The position numbers and the translations under genes are program-made. DNA of 36,825 bases, from the NCBI GenBank assembly GCA_947626265.1, contig CANQRM010000027.1, positions 1 to 36,825 of the forward strand. Direction: 5' to 3'. Below, piece after piece: positions 1 through 8,359 of the stretch. The notes below the pieces were generated by a model. The model had not been told where the DNA came from and did not search any database. It saw only the letters and a program-made list of their open reading frames with translations. The stretch is from an uncultured Oscillospiraceae bacterium. Lineage in GTDB: Bacteria > Bacillota > Clostridia > Oscillospirales > Oscillospiraceae. Numbering within the stretch: the stretch's first letter is position 1; each line of letters begins with the position of its first letter.

Positions 1-2378
1 TAGACGGTCTGTGCCATGCTTTTCGTCATTCCCGCCGTACCCACGCATTCGAAGGACGCCGTGCCGGACGCGCCGTTTTCCCCGTCCGCCTCAAAGCCGG
101 AATTCACCCAATAGGCAAGCCCATCGTCGGCGCGGGAGTTTCGGAGCAGATTGAACGGCACCATTTCACGGATATCATCGTTGGAAACCATGCTCGTGCC
201 TTCCAGCGCATCGGCGGCGTTGTCCCACTCGCTGGCGGAATTGCCCAGGTTCTTCAGCGTGGTGGAAAGCTCCAGCACCGTGTTCCACGGCTCCTGCAGA
301 TTGTACTCCCGCCGCACCACCCGCGTGGTGACCGAAAGCCCTAATTCCTTATCTTCCACACGGACGTAATCGCCAAGCTCCCAGGCTTCATGCTCATAGC
401 CCGTCAGCACGGACAAATCCATCGCGTTCAGCACATAGGAGATGGACGGCTTTGCGTACTGCGCCAGCCGCATCTCGGTATATTCCTTCATCTGGTACGG
501 ATTCGTGAAGGAAGAACAGTCCAGCGTGGAAATGCGGATGTCCTTTGTGTAGCTGTAATCCTCCACATAGGGCTTGCCGCCGTTGATGTCGGCAAATGTC
601 AATCCATCTTTGCCGTATGCGTACAGGCGAGTGACAAGGCTTCGTGTATCTACGACGCGCTCTATGGACTTCATATTCTTGCGATATGCGAATAACGCAC
701 CGCTGTCCTTCCCGCTGACCGTCAGCAGATGCACCAGCCGGTTCGGGCAGTCGAATACCAGATCGCCGCCGTGCAAATCGGCTACATTCCGCAGAATGGA
801 AAGGGCGTTCTTCTCCGTACTCGTCCAGGTGCGCTTGGTGCGGACGTTGACCGTCCCCACGCTCCACTCCGTGCCGGACAAGGCGTAGCGCATGGCTGTT
901 TCGGGATATTCCGCGTCAAATGTCCGCTCCTCCTTGCGGACAGAAAAGGTCAGATCATAAAACTCCGCTTCGGCATACACCTCCGTGACGGAATTGCCGC
1001 TGGTATCCTTTGAGTCCGTGACCGTGCGGATTTTGTAGACATCATCCACAATCTGTATCTTCTTTTCGCTGTCGATGTACTTCCGCTTGCTGTCCCGGTA
1101 CGGAATTTTGAAAGAAAGCGTATCCTCGCCGTTGATTTCACCCGTGACGATGATGTCATAGGCGTTCTCCAGCACCGCCTCCCATGCACTGTTCCCGTCA
1201 AGCACCACAGGCCGCGCATAGCCGATTTTCTCATAGGGAGACTTCGGTATGTCGTAAAGCCGGATGTCCGTCAGCTTCGGTGTTTTGGATGTGTCGCTTG
1301 TGGTGAGCGTCACCCGGAAACGGATATATGCCCGGTTCGGTGATGCCAGCTTTCCATCGGCGGGAACAGCCGCCCAATCGCTCCAGCTTTCCAAATCATC
1401 GCTGGTGGAGGTTTCAACCAGGCTGACCGCCGTTGTGCCGGAGATGTATTCGCTGGTCACAGACACCCGTCCAGTGCCGGACAGATTGCATCCCGCTGCC
1501 GTTGTAGTCAATATACCCTCAGTCGGATATGTTCCTCCCGATGAGCGGAGAATAACGGCATTTTCTTCTGTTAGAGCGTCCACGTTTCCGCTGGTATCGC
1601 CGCCGTTGGCGCAGACCGAGGAGCGGAAGTAGTTCACCAAATCGTCCGCCGTCAGCGAGGAATCGCAGTCCAGGAACCAGTCGTCAAAGCCGCCCGCGTA
1701 CCAGTAAGAATCGGCGTGCATCCCTAAGATAAGGTCTGCCGTGCAGGAGCGGTTCAGTTCTCCCGTGAAGGTCAGAGCGGAGGATTTCCACACTTCGCCG
1801 CTTTCCTTATCGCCGACCACATACCACGCCTTTTTGTTGTCCGGCTCTATGACCGCCGCGATGAAGTACCACTTGGCGTTTTCCAGCGAAAAAGGCGACG
1901 TGACCGATTCATCCAGTATCAGAGAGCCGGAGGAATTGTAGAGCATGAGCCGTGGTTTGCCGCGAATCAGCGACAGGTAGAAAATCGGCTGTCCCGGACC
2001 GTACCTTGTATTGAAAATCGGGCAGTAAGTATTCCCAACAGAGTAGGTAGTGGGACGCATCCAGCCGCCGCAGATGATTCTTTCTCCAAGGTTTTGAAAA
2101 ATGCTGCCGTCGTTCGTGACCTTCAGATAGGTCTGCTCCGAGGACGGATTGTTGATATTCATCCGAAAATAAGAGCCGAATATGCCATCAATCAGCGAAG
2201 CGGTCGTGCCGCTCCAGTTGTTGATGTACGCTTTCCTGCCCATGCCGGAGGAATCCAAAAGGCAGTCGTCCCCATCCGGCGCAGCTTCATTGAACCGCCA
2301 CAGGCCGCCCTTTGCGTACTCCGCCGGAAACTCGCCCGTGAAATCCGTCTGCTTATTGAGTATCGTTTTGAGAGCCAT
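1..2378 (-). CDS. Tail tip / endopeptidase-type minor structural protein (partial, C-terminus off the left edge)
   Basis: Open from ATG at 2378 to the left edge, 792 codons visible. Residues 1 to about 245 look like a LamG/concanavalin-type beta-sandwich (aromatic and Gly rich, with a WYFIAAVIEPDNKKAWYVVG stretch). From about residue 390 the protein resembles the N-terminal region of phage minor structural proteins (Prophage_tail, TIGR01665 type), with the recognisable stretch YAYGKDGLTFADINGGKPY. It probably sits at the tail tip below Dit and contacts the cell surface; the beta-sandwich may bind glycan. The start is set by GGAGGTGA at 2383-2390, which overlaps the stop of the Dit gene and suggests translational coupling. 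The order tape measure, Dit, tail tip is standard for siphophages. The catalytic part, if any, is not in view. Confidence 0.85.
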   Translation of the reverse strand, partial: MALKTILNKQTDFTGEFPAEYAKGGLWRFNEAAPDGDDCLLDSSGMGRKAYINNWSGTTASLIDGIFGSYFRMNINNPSSEQTYLKVTNDGSIFQNLGERIICGGWMRPTTYSVGNTYCPIFNTRYGPGQPIFYLSLIRGKPRLMLYNSSGSLILDESVTSPFSLENAKWYFIAAVIEPDNKKAWYVVGDKESGEVWKSSALTFTGELNRSCTADLILGMHADSYWYAGGFDDWFLDCDSSLTADDLVNYFRSSVCANGGDTSGNVDALTEENAVILRSSGGTYPTEGILTTTAAGCNLSGTGRVSVTSEYISGTTAVSLVETSTSDDLESWSDWAAVPADGKLASPNRAYIRFRVTLTTSDTSKTPKLTDIRLYDIPKSPYEKIGYARPVVLDGNSAWEAVLENAYDIIVTGEINGEDTLSFKIPYRDSKRKYIDSEKKIQIVDDVYKIRTVTDSKDTSGNSVTEVYAEAEFYDLTFSVRKEERTFDAEYPETAMRYALSGTEWSVGTVNVRTKRTWTSTEKNALSILRNVADLHGGDLVFDCPNRLVHLLTVSGKDSGALFAYRKNMKSIERVVDTRSLVTRLYAYGKDGLTFADINGGKPYVEDYSYTKDIRISTLDCSSFTNPYQMKEYTEMRLAQYAKPSISYVLNAMDLSVLTGYEHEAWELGDYVRVEDKELGLSVTTRVVRREYNLQEPWNTVLELSTTLKNLGNSASEWDNAADALEGTSMVSNDDIREMVPFNLLRNSRADDGLAYWVNSGFEADGENGASGTASFECVGTAGMTKSMAQTV

Positions 2379-2382
2379 CCGC

Positions 2383-3159
2383 TCACCTCCATCTGCTCTT
2401 TGCGTGTATTTCCAGTTCCGTAAGTGTTGCATTGTTCGCCGCCACAGCGATTGTATTGCCGCCGACAGAAAGCGTCGGAAAGTTCAGTTCCGAAAGATAC
2501 GGCAGAGCGTTCCGCAGGACATTTCCATTTGTGTCCTCCACCCAGGCGGTCATCATCTCCGTATCCACCACCAGCGTTTCGGATGCCGCAAGCGCGGCGT
2601 TCACGATTTTCAGTTCCATTCCGTTGGTGGTAATCGTGATGTACCGGCTTGTGCCGGAGGAAATTACTCCTTTGATACGGTACACAGGATTGGATTCAAT
2701 GTTCCCGATATGCCGCGTCACCGTGTGGCTGCCTGTCGATGTAATTGAAAATTCCTCGTCATCAATGGCATATGCGAAAGGGTCAGAGCAGAAGAATTTC
2801 AGCGAAAAACTCCCCGCCGAGCGGAGCAGACGCTCACAATCAACTCTTGCGTTCAGCCTTGCCATGAAATACCTGTCCGGCACATCGTCAAAAATGAGCT
2901 GCTTCAAGCCGTTGACCGGATCAAGCCACAGTGCGATATCGTCCAGCGCGGAAACCAGAGCGGAGAACGTCCGCTTGGGGTAGATGCTGCACTCCACCGT
3001 GATTTCGCGGCTGTCAAAATCCGCTCCGAAGTCCGCCACGCCGTATTTGCCGGGGACGGTCGTGGTAAAGTTCCGCAGGTCCCCGCAGACCTGCCAGGAG
3101 GTAAGACGCGCTTTCAAGCCCATGCTATTCGAGGATATATCGTTGTAGGAAAAGCCCAT
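2383..3159 (-). CDS. Distal tail protein (Dit family)
   Basis: 258 residues. The N-terminal half matches the Sipho_tail/Dit family (PF05709 type): a start MGFSYNDISS, a receptor-hub-like strand region, and the stretch YFMARLNARVDCERLLRSAG followed by FCSDPFAYA, a typical hallmark. Residues about 145-258 form a second beta-rich domain. Dit proteins form the hexameric hub joining the tail tube to the tail-tip complex. The gene lies between the tape measure gene (12 nt upstream) and the tail tip gene, whose ribosome binding site overlaps its stop. A GGAGG lies just upstream of the ATG. Confidence 0.9.
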   Translation of the reverse strand: MGFSYNDISSNSMGLKARLTSWQVCGDLRNFTTTVPGKYGVADFGADFDSREITVECSIYPKRTFSALVSALDDIALWLDPVNGLKQLIFDDVPDRYFMARLNARVDCERLLRSAGSFSLKFFCSDPFAYAIDDEEFSITSTGSHTVTRHIGNIESNPVYRIKGVISSGTSRYITITTNGMELKIVNAALAASETLVVDTEMMTAWVEDTNGNVLRNALPYLSELNFPTLSVGGNTIAVAANNATLTELEIHAKSRWR

Positions 3160-3171
3160 AAGCCCACCTCC

Positions 3172-5718
3172 TTACGCTGTGCTGAACCGTCCCTGCGCAC
3201 GGGAGCCGGTCTGAATCAAGTTGTACAGTTCCTGCGAGATTTTGCGGATATCGTCCTCGCTGCGGACAATCATCTGCTGGACGGTCACCAGCGCACCATA
3301 GGACGCACCGCCTGTTCCTGTCGCCCCGCTCATGGCGGAATTTACGGCGGCATTAGCGTTTATGTCAAAATCGGTCGGTACGGCGTTCTGCATATCGTCC
3401 GCCAAGCCGCCCATCACATCCATAATGCCCCGGTTCATATCTTCGGCGGCGTCGATAGCCACCTTCGCCGAATCGTCAATACCCCCGGCAAGCCCCTGCG
3501 TGAGCATATCACCCACCCACGCCATTTCTTTGGACGGGGAGGAGATACCGAAGAAGCCCTTGATTTTGCCCATCAAATCGGAGCAGAAGCCGCTGACCTT
3601 GCCCCACAGCCAGGACGCGGCGTCGCTGATGCCGTTCCAGATGCCTTTGATGAGGTTCAGGCCGATGTTCGCCATTTCGGACGCGCCGCCCGCGAAGCCC
3701 TTCACGATGGCGGAAATAATCTGCGGCACGGCTTTCACGACTTCCGCGATGATTTGCGGAAGGTTCGTAATCAGAGCCACGAAAAGTTGTACTCCGGCTT
3801 GGATGATTTTATCCACATTCCCCACAATGGCGCTCACAAGCGATGTCACGATTTTCGGAATCGCCGCCACCACTGTGGTGATGATTTGCGGCAGGTTCTG
3901 AATCAGCGAAATCAGCAGATTTACTCCCGCGTCTATGATTTGCGGGATGCTTCCGAGTATCGCCGTCACCAGCCCGTCAATGATCTGCGGTATCGCCGCC
4001 ACGATTGCTGTGATAATTTCCGGCAATGCGGAAATCAGCGAGGTAAGAAGCTGTATCCCCGCATCGATGATCTCCGGTATCGCGCCGATGAGGAAATCCA
4101 CAATGGCGTTGATGATGTCCGGCAGAGCCGCCACCAAAACGGGAATTGCATCCAGAAGCCCCTGCGCCAGCCCCGTGATAAGCTGCAGAGCCGCGTCCAG
4201 AATCATGGGCAGATTTTCAACGAGCGTCTGCACGATTTGCGTGACCACAAGCACCACTTGGGGAATCAATGTCGGGATTGCGCTGGCGATGCCCTCAATC
4301 AGCGACACGATGATCTGCATTCCTGCGTCCACTATCTGCGGCAGGAGCGTCACCAATGCGCCGATAAGCTCTGTGATGACCTGCGTGACCACGGGCATCA
4401 AGGTTGGAATCGCCCCGATAATGCCCTCTGCGAGAGAGGAGATGATGGACGGCGCGCTTTCCAGAATTGCCGCCGCAATCATGCTGATTAGTTCCACCGC
4501 CTGCGGAATCATGGAATTGATGGTCTCTATCACATCGGTGACGCCGTTCTTGATTTCTTCCCCAGCCTGCTCGTTCCCCGCCACAAGGTCGGAAAGTCCG
4601 TCCATGATCTGCGTGATGCCGGGGAGCAGTTCGCCCACCATGCGGTTCTTCAGCCCGCCCATCGTCCCCTGCAGCCTGGTCAGACTGTCCTCGAAAGCGG
4701 CGGATGCGGCCACGGCTTCGTTGCTCATGACCATGCCGTAGTCCTGGGCTTCCTGCTTTAACGCTTCCGTCTCCTCGGCGGTCATGTTCAGAACAGCCGC
4801 CATGTCCGTTGCCGACTTGCCGAGTAAATCAGTCGCGGCGGAAGTGCGCTCCGCGCCGGAACCCATGTCCTGCAAAGCGGAAATCACAAGGTCGAGCTGC
4901 TGCTCCTGAGACAGCCCGTTCAAATCCTCGATGGAAAGCCCCACCGCCGACAGCTTTTCCGCCGCCGTCGCGGAGCCGTTCGCCGCGTCCGTGATGACGC
5001 CGGACAGGGTTTTCATGCCCGCCTGCAGGTTATTGACGTCCGCGCCGCTCCGTTCAAAGACATAAGACCATTCCTGGTAGGCTTCCGCGCTGATGCCGAT
5101 TTTCTGCGACATCTTGTCGATTTCGTCCCCAGCGGAAGCGGTATCGTTTGCCATGTCCCAGATGGCTTTCCCGGCGGCTACAGCGGCGGTCCCAATGGCG
5201 GCCACCGCCGCTGCCGTAGCCTTGCCGACCGTGGAGAGGACGCTCTTGAATTTCTCGAATTTGTTTCCGGCGTCCTCCGCTTCCTCGCCGCTGTCCTCAA
5301 TCGCGTCGGTGAAATCATCCGTCTGGTCTTCGGCGTCGTCCATCTCATCGCCCATCGCGTCGATGGCCTTTTCGTTGTCCGAAACCTCGCGCTCCATGTC
5401 ATTGAGAGCGGCTTCGGCGTTGTTAAGCTGTATCTGCCAGTTCTGCGTCCGCTTGTCCGCTTCGCCGAAGGAGTCCGTGGCATTCTGGAGCGCGGCGCGC
5501 AGGGTTTCGATTTTCTGTTTCTGCGCTTCGATTTCCTTGTTCAGCACCTGGTTCCGAGCCGTGAGCGCCTGGACGGAATTGTCGTTCTTGTCAAACTGCG
5601 AGGATACCAGCTTCATCTCGGAACCTAAGACCTTGAAGGACTGGTTGATATCCGACAGCGCCTTTTTAAATTCTTTCTCTCCCTCGACGCCGATTTTCAA
5701 GCCAAAATCATCAGCCAC
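3172..5718 (-). CDS. Tail tape measure protein
   Basis: About 848 residues. Residues 1-150 are coiled-coil with many Glu/Lys/Gln. The central part (about 380-690) is a long series of hydrophobic, Pro/Ile-rich units such as IPQIIDAGVNLLISLI. The C-terminal part has GISSPSKEMAWVGDMLTQGL, common at the end of Clostridia tape measures. The protein sets tail length and probably assists DNA entry. The open frame can start with GTG at 5727, but that GTG lies inside GGGAGGAGG (5727-5735); GTG at 5718 has an 8-nt spacer and is the better start. It follows the tail chaperone genes, as expected. Confidence 0.93.
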   Translation of the reverse strand: MADDFGLKIGVEGEKEFKKALSDINQSFKVLGSEMKLVSSQFDKNDNSVQALTARNQVLNKEIEAQKQKIETLRAALQNATDSFGEADKRTQNWQIQLNNAEAALNDMEREVSDNEKAIDAMGDEMDDAEDQTDDFTDAIEDSGEEAEDAGNKFEKFKSVLSTVGKATAAAVAAIGTAAVAAGKAIWDMANDTASAGDEIDKMSQKIGISAEAYQEWSYVFERSGADVNNLQAGMKTLSGVITDAANGSATAAEKLSAVGLSIEDLNGLSQEQQLDLVISALQDMGSGAERTSAATDLLGKSATDMAAVLNMTAEETEALKQEAQDYGMVMSNEAVAASAAFEDSLTRLQGTMGGLKNRMVGELLPGITQIMDGLSDLVAGNEQAGEEIKNGVTDVIETINSMIPQAVELISMIAAAILESAPSIISSLAEGIIGAIPTLMPVVTQVITELIGALVTLLPQIVDAGMQIIVSLIEGIASAIPTLIPQVVLVVTQIVQTLVENLPMILDAALQLITGLAQGLLDAIPVLVAALPDIINAIVDFLIGAIPEIIDAGIQLLTSLISALPEIITAIVAAIPQIIDGLVTAILGSIPQIIDAGVNLLISLIQNLPQIITTVVAAIPKIVTSLVSAIVGNVDKIIQAGVQLFVALITNLPQIIAEVVKAVPQIISAIVKGFAGGASEMANIGLNLIKGIWNGISDAASWLWGKVSGFCSDLMGKIKGFFGISSPSKEMAWVGDMLTQGLAGGIDDSAKVAIDAAEDMNRGIMDVMGGLADDMQNAVPTDFDINANAAVNSAMSGATGTGGASYGALVTVQQMIVRSEDDIRKISQELYNLIQTGSRAQGRFSTA

Positions 5719-5736
5719 AAATGCCACCTCCTCCCG

Positions 5737-6305
5737 TTAAATGCCATAGGGGATCACATCGTCAATGCACAGTTCCCGCTTCGGTTTGGCAAGCCCCAGG
5801 AACTGCTTGTGGCACTCCCAAAGGTCGAGCAGCAAACCGAAAGGCATCAGCCATGTCTCTTCCTGGGAAAAGCCAAGCTGCACCGTGCCGTAATAGAAAA
5901 GCCGGGTAAACAATTCCTCATCGCTTACCCGACCTGTACGTTTTTTGATGTATCCTCGCTCTCAATATTCCGCTTGGTGCCTTTGTACATCGCTTCCATG
6001 ATGGCGTCCTTGTAGCTTGCCAGTTCCAGCGGGGAAGTCAGAAGCTCCACCTCCTCGGCGGCCAGTTCCGGCTTCTTGTCATCCGGGTTCTTCAAATTGT
6101 GTACCAGAATCGGCTGGTTGCATAAAAGCGTGATAAGCCACACGATTTCATCAAGCGCCATTTCAAAGTTCTCGGATTTCATCAGTTGGTCTCCGAGGTT
6201 CTCCAAGCCACCGTACCGCCCGGCGATTTCCTTCGTGGCTCTGGTGGTCAGGAGCATTTCGTATTCCTGGCCGCCGATGTTCACAGTTGCGGTTCTCTCA
6301 TCCAT
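5737..6305 (-). CDS. Tail assembly chaperone, gpGT-like frameshift product
   Basis: Predicted product of a programmed -1 shift at A AAA AAC (5940-5946). The first 122 residues are those of the 126-residue zero-frame protein; 67 more are then read in the -1 frame, starting RTGRVSDEEL and ending DDVIPYGI, with stop at 5737-5739, about 189 residues in all. The -1 frame has no start codon with a ribosome binding site of its own but reads like a real protein, with TWLMPFGLLLDLWECHKQF. Lambda G/GT and many siphophages make such a pair between the major tail protein and tape measure genes; the longer form recruits tail tube protein to the tape measure. The arrangement is read from sequence; frameshifting itself is inferred. 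Confidence 0.85.
5925..6305 (-). CDS. Tail assembly chaperone, gpG-like zero-frame protein
   Basis: 126 residues, starting MDERTATVNIGGQEYEMLLT and ending with a short tail after the slippery site. The ATG at 6305 follows AAGGAGGT with an 8-nt spacer. The protein is small, mostly helical and acidic, as tail chaperones of this position are. It lies between the major tail protein and tape measure genes. The last four codons lie after the A AAA AAC heptamer, so ribosomes that do not shift end here. It is expected to coat the tape measure protein during tail assembly and not be part of the finished virion. Confidence 0.85.
   Translation of the reverse strand: MDERTATVNIGGQEYEMLLTTRATKEIAGRYGGLENLGDQLMKSENFEMALDEIVWLITLLCNQPILVHNLKNPDDKKPELAAEEVELLTSPLELASYKDAIMEAMYKGTKRNIESEDTSKNVQVG
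5940..5946 (-). promoter_or_regulatory. -1 ribosomal frameshift slippery site A AAA AAC
   Basis: In the zero frame the codons are AAA (121) and AAC (122), so the heptamer fits X XXY YYZ exactly. After slipping, reading resumes at CGT (5938-5940) and stays open for 67 codons. It is five codons before the zero-frame stop, the usual placement. Confidence 0.85.
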
Positions 6306-6319
6306 TTGTCATTACCTCC

Positions 6320-6925
6320 TTAACCTTCGCCGCCCGTTTCCACAGCCGCATAGGACGGCTCGTAGACCGATGTGTACCAGCCGCTGATGGTGGCTGCGGA
6401 AACGCCTGTGTCGCCCTCGGACACCTCCGCTTTCCACGGATGCTTGCCCTGGCTGTCCACCTTGTTCCGGCGCAGCACCGTCCCCTCGATGGACGGCGTG
6501 GAAAATTCAATGCTCTCGCCCTTCGTGGTGAGGTTGGTGGCGGGGATGCCGAATTTCACGCGGTAGAGCCAGAAATAGCGGTATTTCCCATTCGCTTTCT
6601 TTGCCCGGAAGCCCACCGCCACGGGATCGCCGCCGTCCTCGGAGCAGGACACAAGCACATGGTTATTGTCGATTTTCGCGCCGGTCAGGTCTTCCGCCAC
6701 CGCCGCGCCGATGTCGTCCACGCCCAGCGTCAGCGTACCGCTCTGGAATTCCTTCACGATCTCCGCCGCGCCATCGTCCGCATACAGAGTAGCTTCCGCC
6801 AATTCCACCGACAACTCTGCGGTCATCGCTTTGGCAAGCTGCGTAGGCGTGGCGTAGGTTTCATTCCCGTCCTCGTCCTCGGTTATCTTGGCATAATAAA
6901 GTCTGTCAAGGCCAATCGTAGCCAT
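6320..6925 (-). CDS. Major tail (tube) protein, phi13-type
   Basis: About 201 residues, starting MATIGLDRLYYAKITEDEDG. The pattern of an early LYYAKI, a central ATLYADDGAAE, and VGFRAKKANGKYRYFWLYRV is typical of the phi13-type major tail protein family (TIGR01603 type). It polymerises into the tail tube. The frame is open two codons further, to an ATG at 6931, but that codon abuts GGAGG (6933-6937); ATG at 6925 has a 7-nt spacer and is preferred. It follows the small connector genes and precedes the tail chaperone, as expected. Confidence 0.9.
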   Translation of the reverse strand: MATIGLDRLYYAKITEDEDGNETYATPTQLAKAMTAELSVELAEATLYADDGAAEIVKEFQSGTLTLGVDDIGAAVAEDLTGAKIDNNHVLVSCSEDGGDPVAVGFRAKKANGKYRYFWLYRVKFGIPATNLTTKGESIEFSTPSIEGTVLRRNKVDSQGKHPWKAEVSEGDTGVSAATISGWYTSVYEPSYAAVETGGEG

Positions 6926-6927
6926 AA

Positions 6928-7275
6928 TCATTCCTCCGTTTCACATTGATATAGTTTCGCCACGTCAATGGCATAGTGGTGGAGGCCGGTATCGTCCTCG
7001 TGACCGATGTACCGCCTGTCCGTGATGGTAAAATCCGCCGCAAGAAGAGACTTTACCAGAGCGTTTTTCCATCTGGTGTAGCTGCCTTTCACAAATAGGG
7101 ATAGCCTTGCTTCCTGCGTTTCGTACCCCGGAGCGTTGTCCGCGTGGAGTGCGAATGTGTCCGCAAGCGGCGTCACCACCACATATTCGTCCGGCGGCGT
7201 ATCGGAGAACACCCCGGTTTCCACTTTCAGCCCGCAGCTTTCCGCGGCGGACTTGATTTCCGATAAAAGGCTCAC
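6928..7275 (-). CDS. Probable tail terminator / tail completion protein
   Basis: 115 residues starting from GTG at 7275, in a GTGA overlap with the upstream stop. The text shows a small alpha/beta protein with PPDEYVVVTPLADTFALHAD and a C-terminal TGLHHYAIDVAKL. No catalytic motif is visible. Its position between the HK97 gp10-like protein and the major tail protein is where siphophages carry the tail terminator (gpU / gp11-like) that caps the tube and joins the head. The role rests on position and size more than on a recognised signature. Confidence 0.65.
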   Translation of the reverse strand: MSLLSEIKSAAESCGLKVETGVFSDTPPDEYVVVTPLADTFALHADNAPGYETQEARLSLFVKGSYTRWKNALVKSLLAADFTITDRRYIGHEDDTGLHHYAIDVAKLYQCETEE

Positions 7276-7703
7276 AGGCTGTTCACCTCCTGCTCCAGCT
7301 TATCCTTCATGGCGTTGATTGCCGCCGACTTGCTGGACGATTTCGCGGGTTTCAGAAACGGCTTCGCGGGCTGCCCGCTTTTGCCGTACTCCAGAACAGA
7401 CGCGATTTTTGCGTTGCTGTCGCCGTCCGAGCGCGGCTCGGCAAAGCCGACCTTCACATTGAAATTGCCGTCCCTGTCCTGCAATGCTTTTGACGTGCCG
7501 AGGGAAGAGAGCAGTTCGCCCGTGGAGCGGGACGGCTCCTTCGTGCCCTTGCCGATGACTGACTGGAGGTTGGAGCGCACCTTCGATTCCACGACTTCCG
7601 CGCCCGCCTCCAGCACCCTCGGCAGAATCTCATCCGTCTTTTCATTCAGCCGGGACACCTTCATCAGGAAGTCCTCCGGCATTTTCCATGTCGCTTTAGC
7701 CAC
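7272..7703 (-). CDS. HK97 gp10-like head-tail / tail completion protein
   Basis: 143 residues, GTG start at 7703 with GGAGG nine bases upstream. The middle and end carry the family pattern of a basic helix followed by YGKSGQPAKPFLKPA, a hallmark of HK97 gp10-like proteins (TIGR01725 type). It overlaps the head closure gene upstream by 8 nt and the tail terminator gene downstream by 4 nt, so all are likely co-translated. The family acts at the neck, where filled heads meet tails. Confidence 0.85.
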   Translation of the reverse strand: MAKATWKMPEDFLMKVSRLNEKTDEILPRVLEAGAEVVESKVRSNLQSVIGKGTKEPSRSTGELLSSLGTSKALQDRDGNFNVKVGFAEPRSDGDSNAKIASVLEYGKSGQPAKPFLKPAKSSSKSAAINAMKDKLEQEVNSL

Positions 7704-8028
7704 CGGGCTTCACCTCCGTCCCCAATACCTCAAGATACATTCCTCTGCCTTTCACATCCTCCACGGAATTGATTTCAAATGTGTGCCCATCACAGAGGAT
7801 ACGCATATCCGTGGTCACTTCCAAGCCGGGTATGACGCGGAAGCGGAAAAGGTCGGTGGCGGCCGAGAACGCCGCCATGTTCGCCCACTTCTCGCTGCCG
7901 TGCCGCCCTTCCCGGTACGCCCGGACGGACGCGAGGACTTCCTCGGTTTCCGCCTTGAAGCCCTCGTCATCGGTCGTGATTACCTTCCTGGTGATTTCAA
8001 TAAAGGTGTTCATCTTCCCAAAACTCAT
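7696..8028 (-). CDS. Phage head closure protein (head-tail joining family)
   Basis: 110 residues starting MSFGKMNTFIEITRKV. It looks like the SPP1 gp16 / HK97-type head closure family (PF05521 type): a short beta-barrel with RFRVIPGLEVTTDMRILCDG and the C-terminal FEINSVEDVKGRGMYLEVL. It would seal the portal channel after packaging. AAGGTG lies six bases before the ATG at 8028; a second Met at 8013 is possible. The neighbours are the head-tail connector upstream and the gp10-like gene downstream. Confidence 0.85.
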   Translation of the reverse strand: MSFGKMNTFIEITRKVITTDDEGFKAETEEVLASVRAYREGRHGSEKWANMAAFSAATDLFRFRVIPGLEVTTDMRILCDGHTFEINSVEDVKGRGMYLEVLGTEVKPGG

Positions 8029-8031
8029 CCG

Positions 8032-8343
8032 CTACACCTTCCATTCCCGGTCGAGACGGAGCAGCAGGTTGACCGTGTTCCAGACCTGCTGCCCCGCCTG
8101 GACGTTATCCGCGAAAAAGCCGCCCGTGGAGCCGTCCCTCGATTCGTAGAAATGGCTGGCAAGCACGATGACCGCCTGTTCCGTGGTCGGCGGCATCTCC
8201 TTTTCGCTGTATGTCCCTTCCGGGATATGCTGATAGCTCTCCGCATAGGAAACAGCGGCGGCAATGTACATCGTGAGAAGCTCATCATCCGCCGAGTGTT
8301 CCAGTATCAGGTTTTTCTTGACTTTCTCAAGCAGAGTGTCCAT
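8032..8343 (-). CDS. Head-tail connector protein (gp6/gp15-like)
   Basis: 103 residues starting MDTLLEKVKKNLILEHSADD. The all-helical pattern with DELLTMYIAAAVSYAESYQ and later AVIVLASHFYESRD is typical of the phage head-tail connector family (PF05135 / TIGR02215 type), which forms a ring under the portal. The frame opens three codons earlier at a GTG, but that GTG lies in the ribosome binding site; GGAGG at 8352-8356 gives an 8-nt spacer to ATG at 8343. It lies directly after the capsid gene. Confidence 0.85.
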   Translation of the reverse strand: MDTLLEKVKKNLILEHSADDELLTMYIAAAVSYAESYQHIPEGTYSEKEMPPTTEQAVIVLASHFYESRDGSTGGFFADNVQAGQQVWNTVNLLLRLDREWKV

Positions 8344-8359
8344 CGCCGTCACCTCCCAT

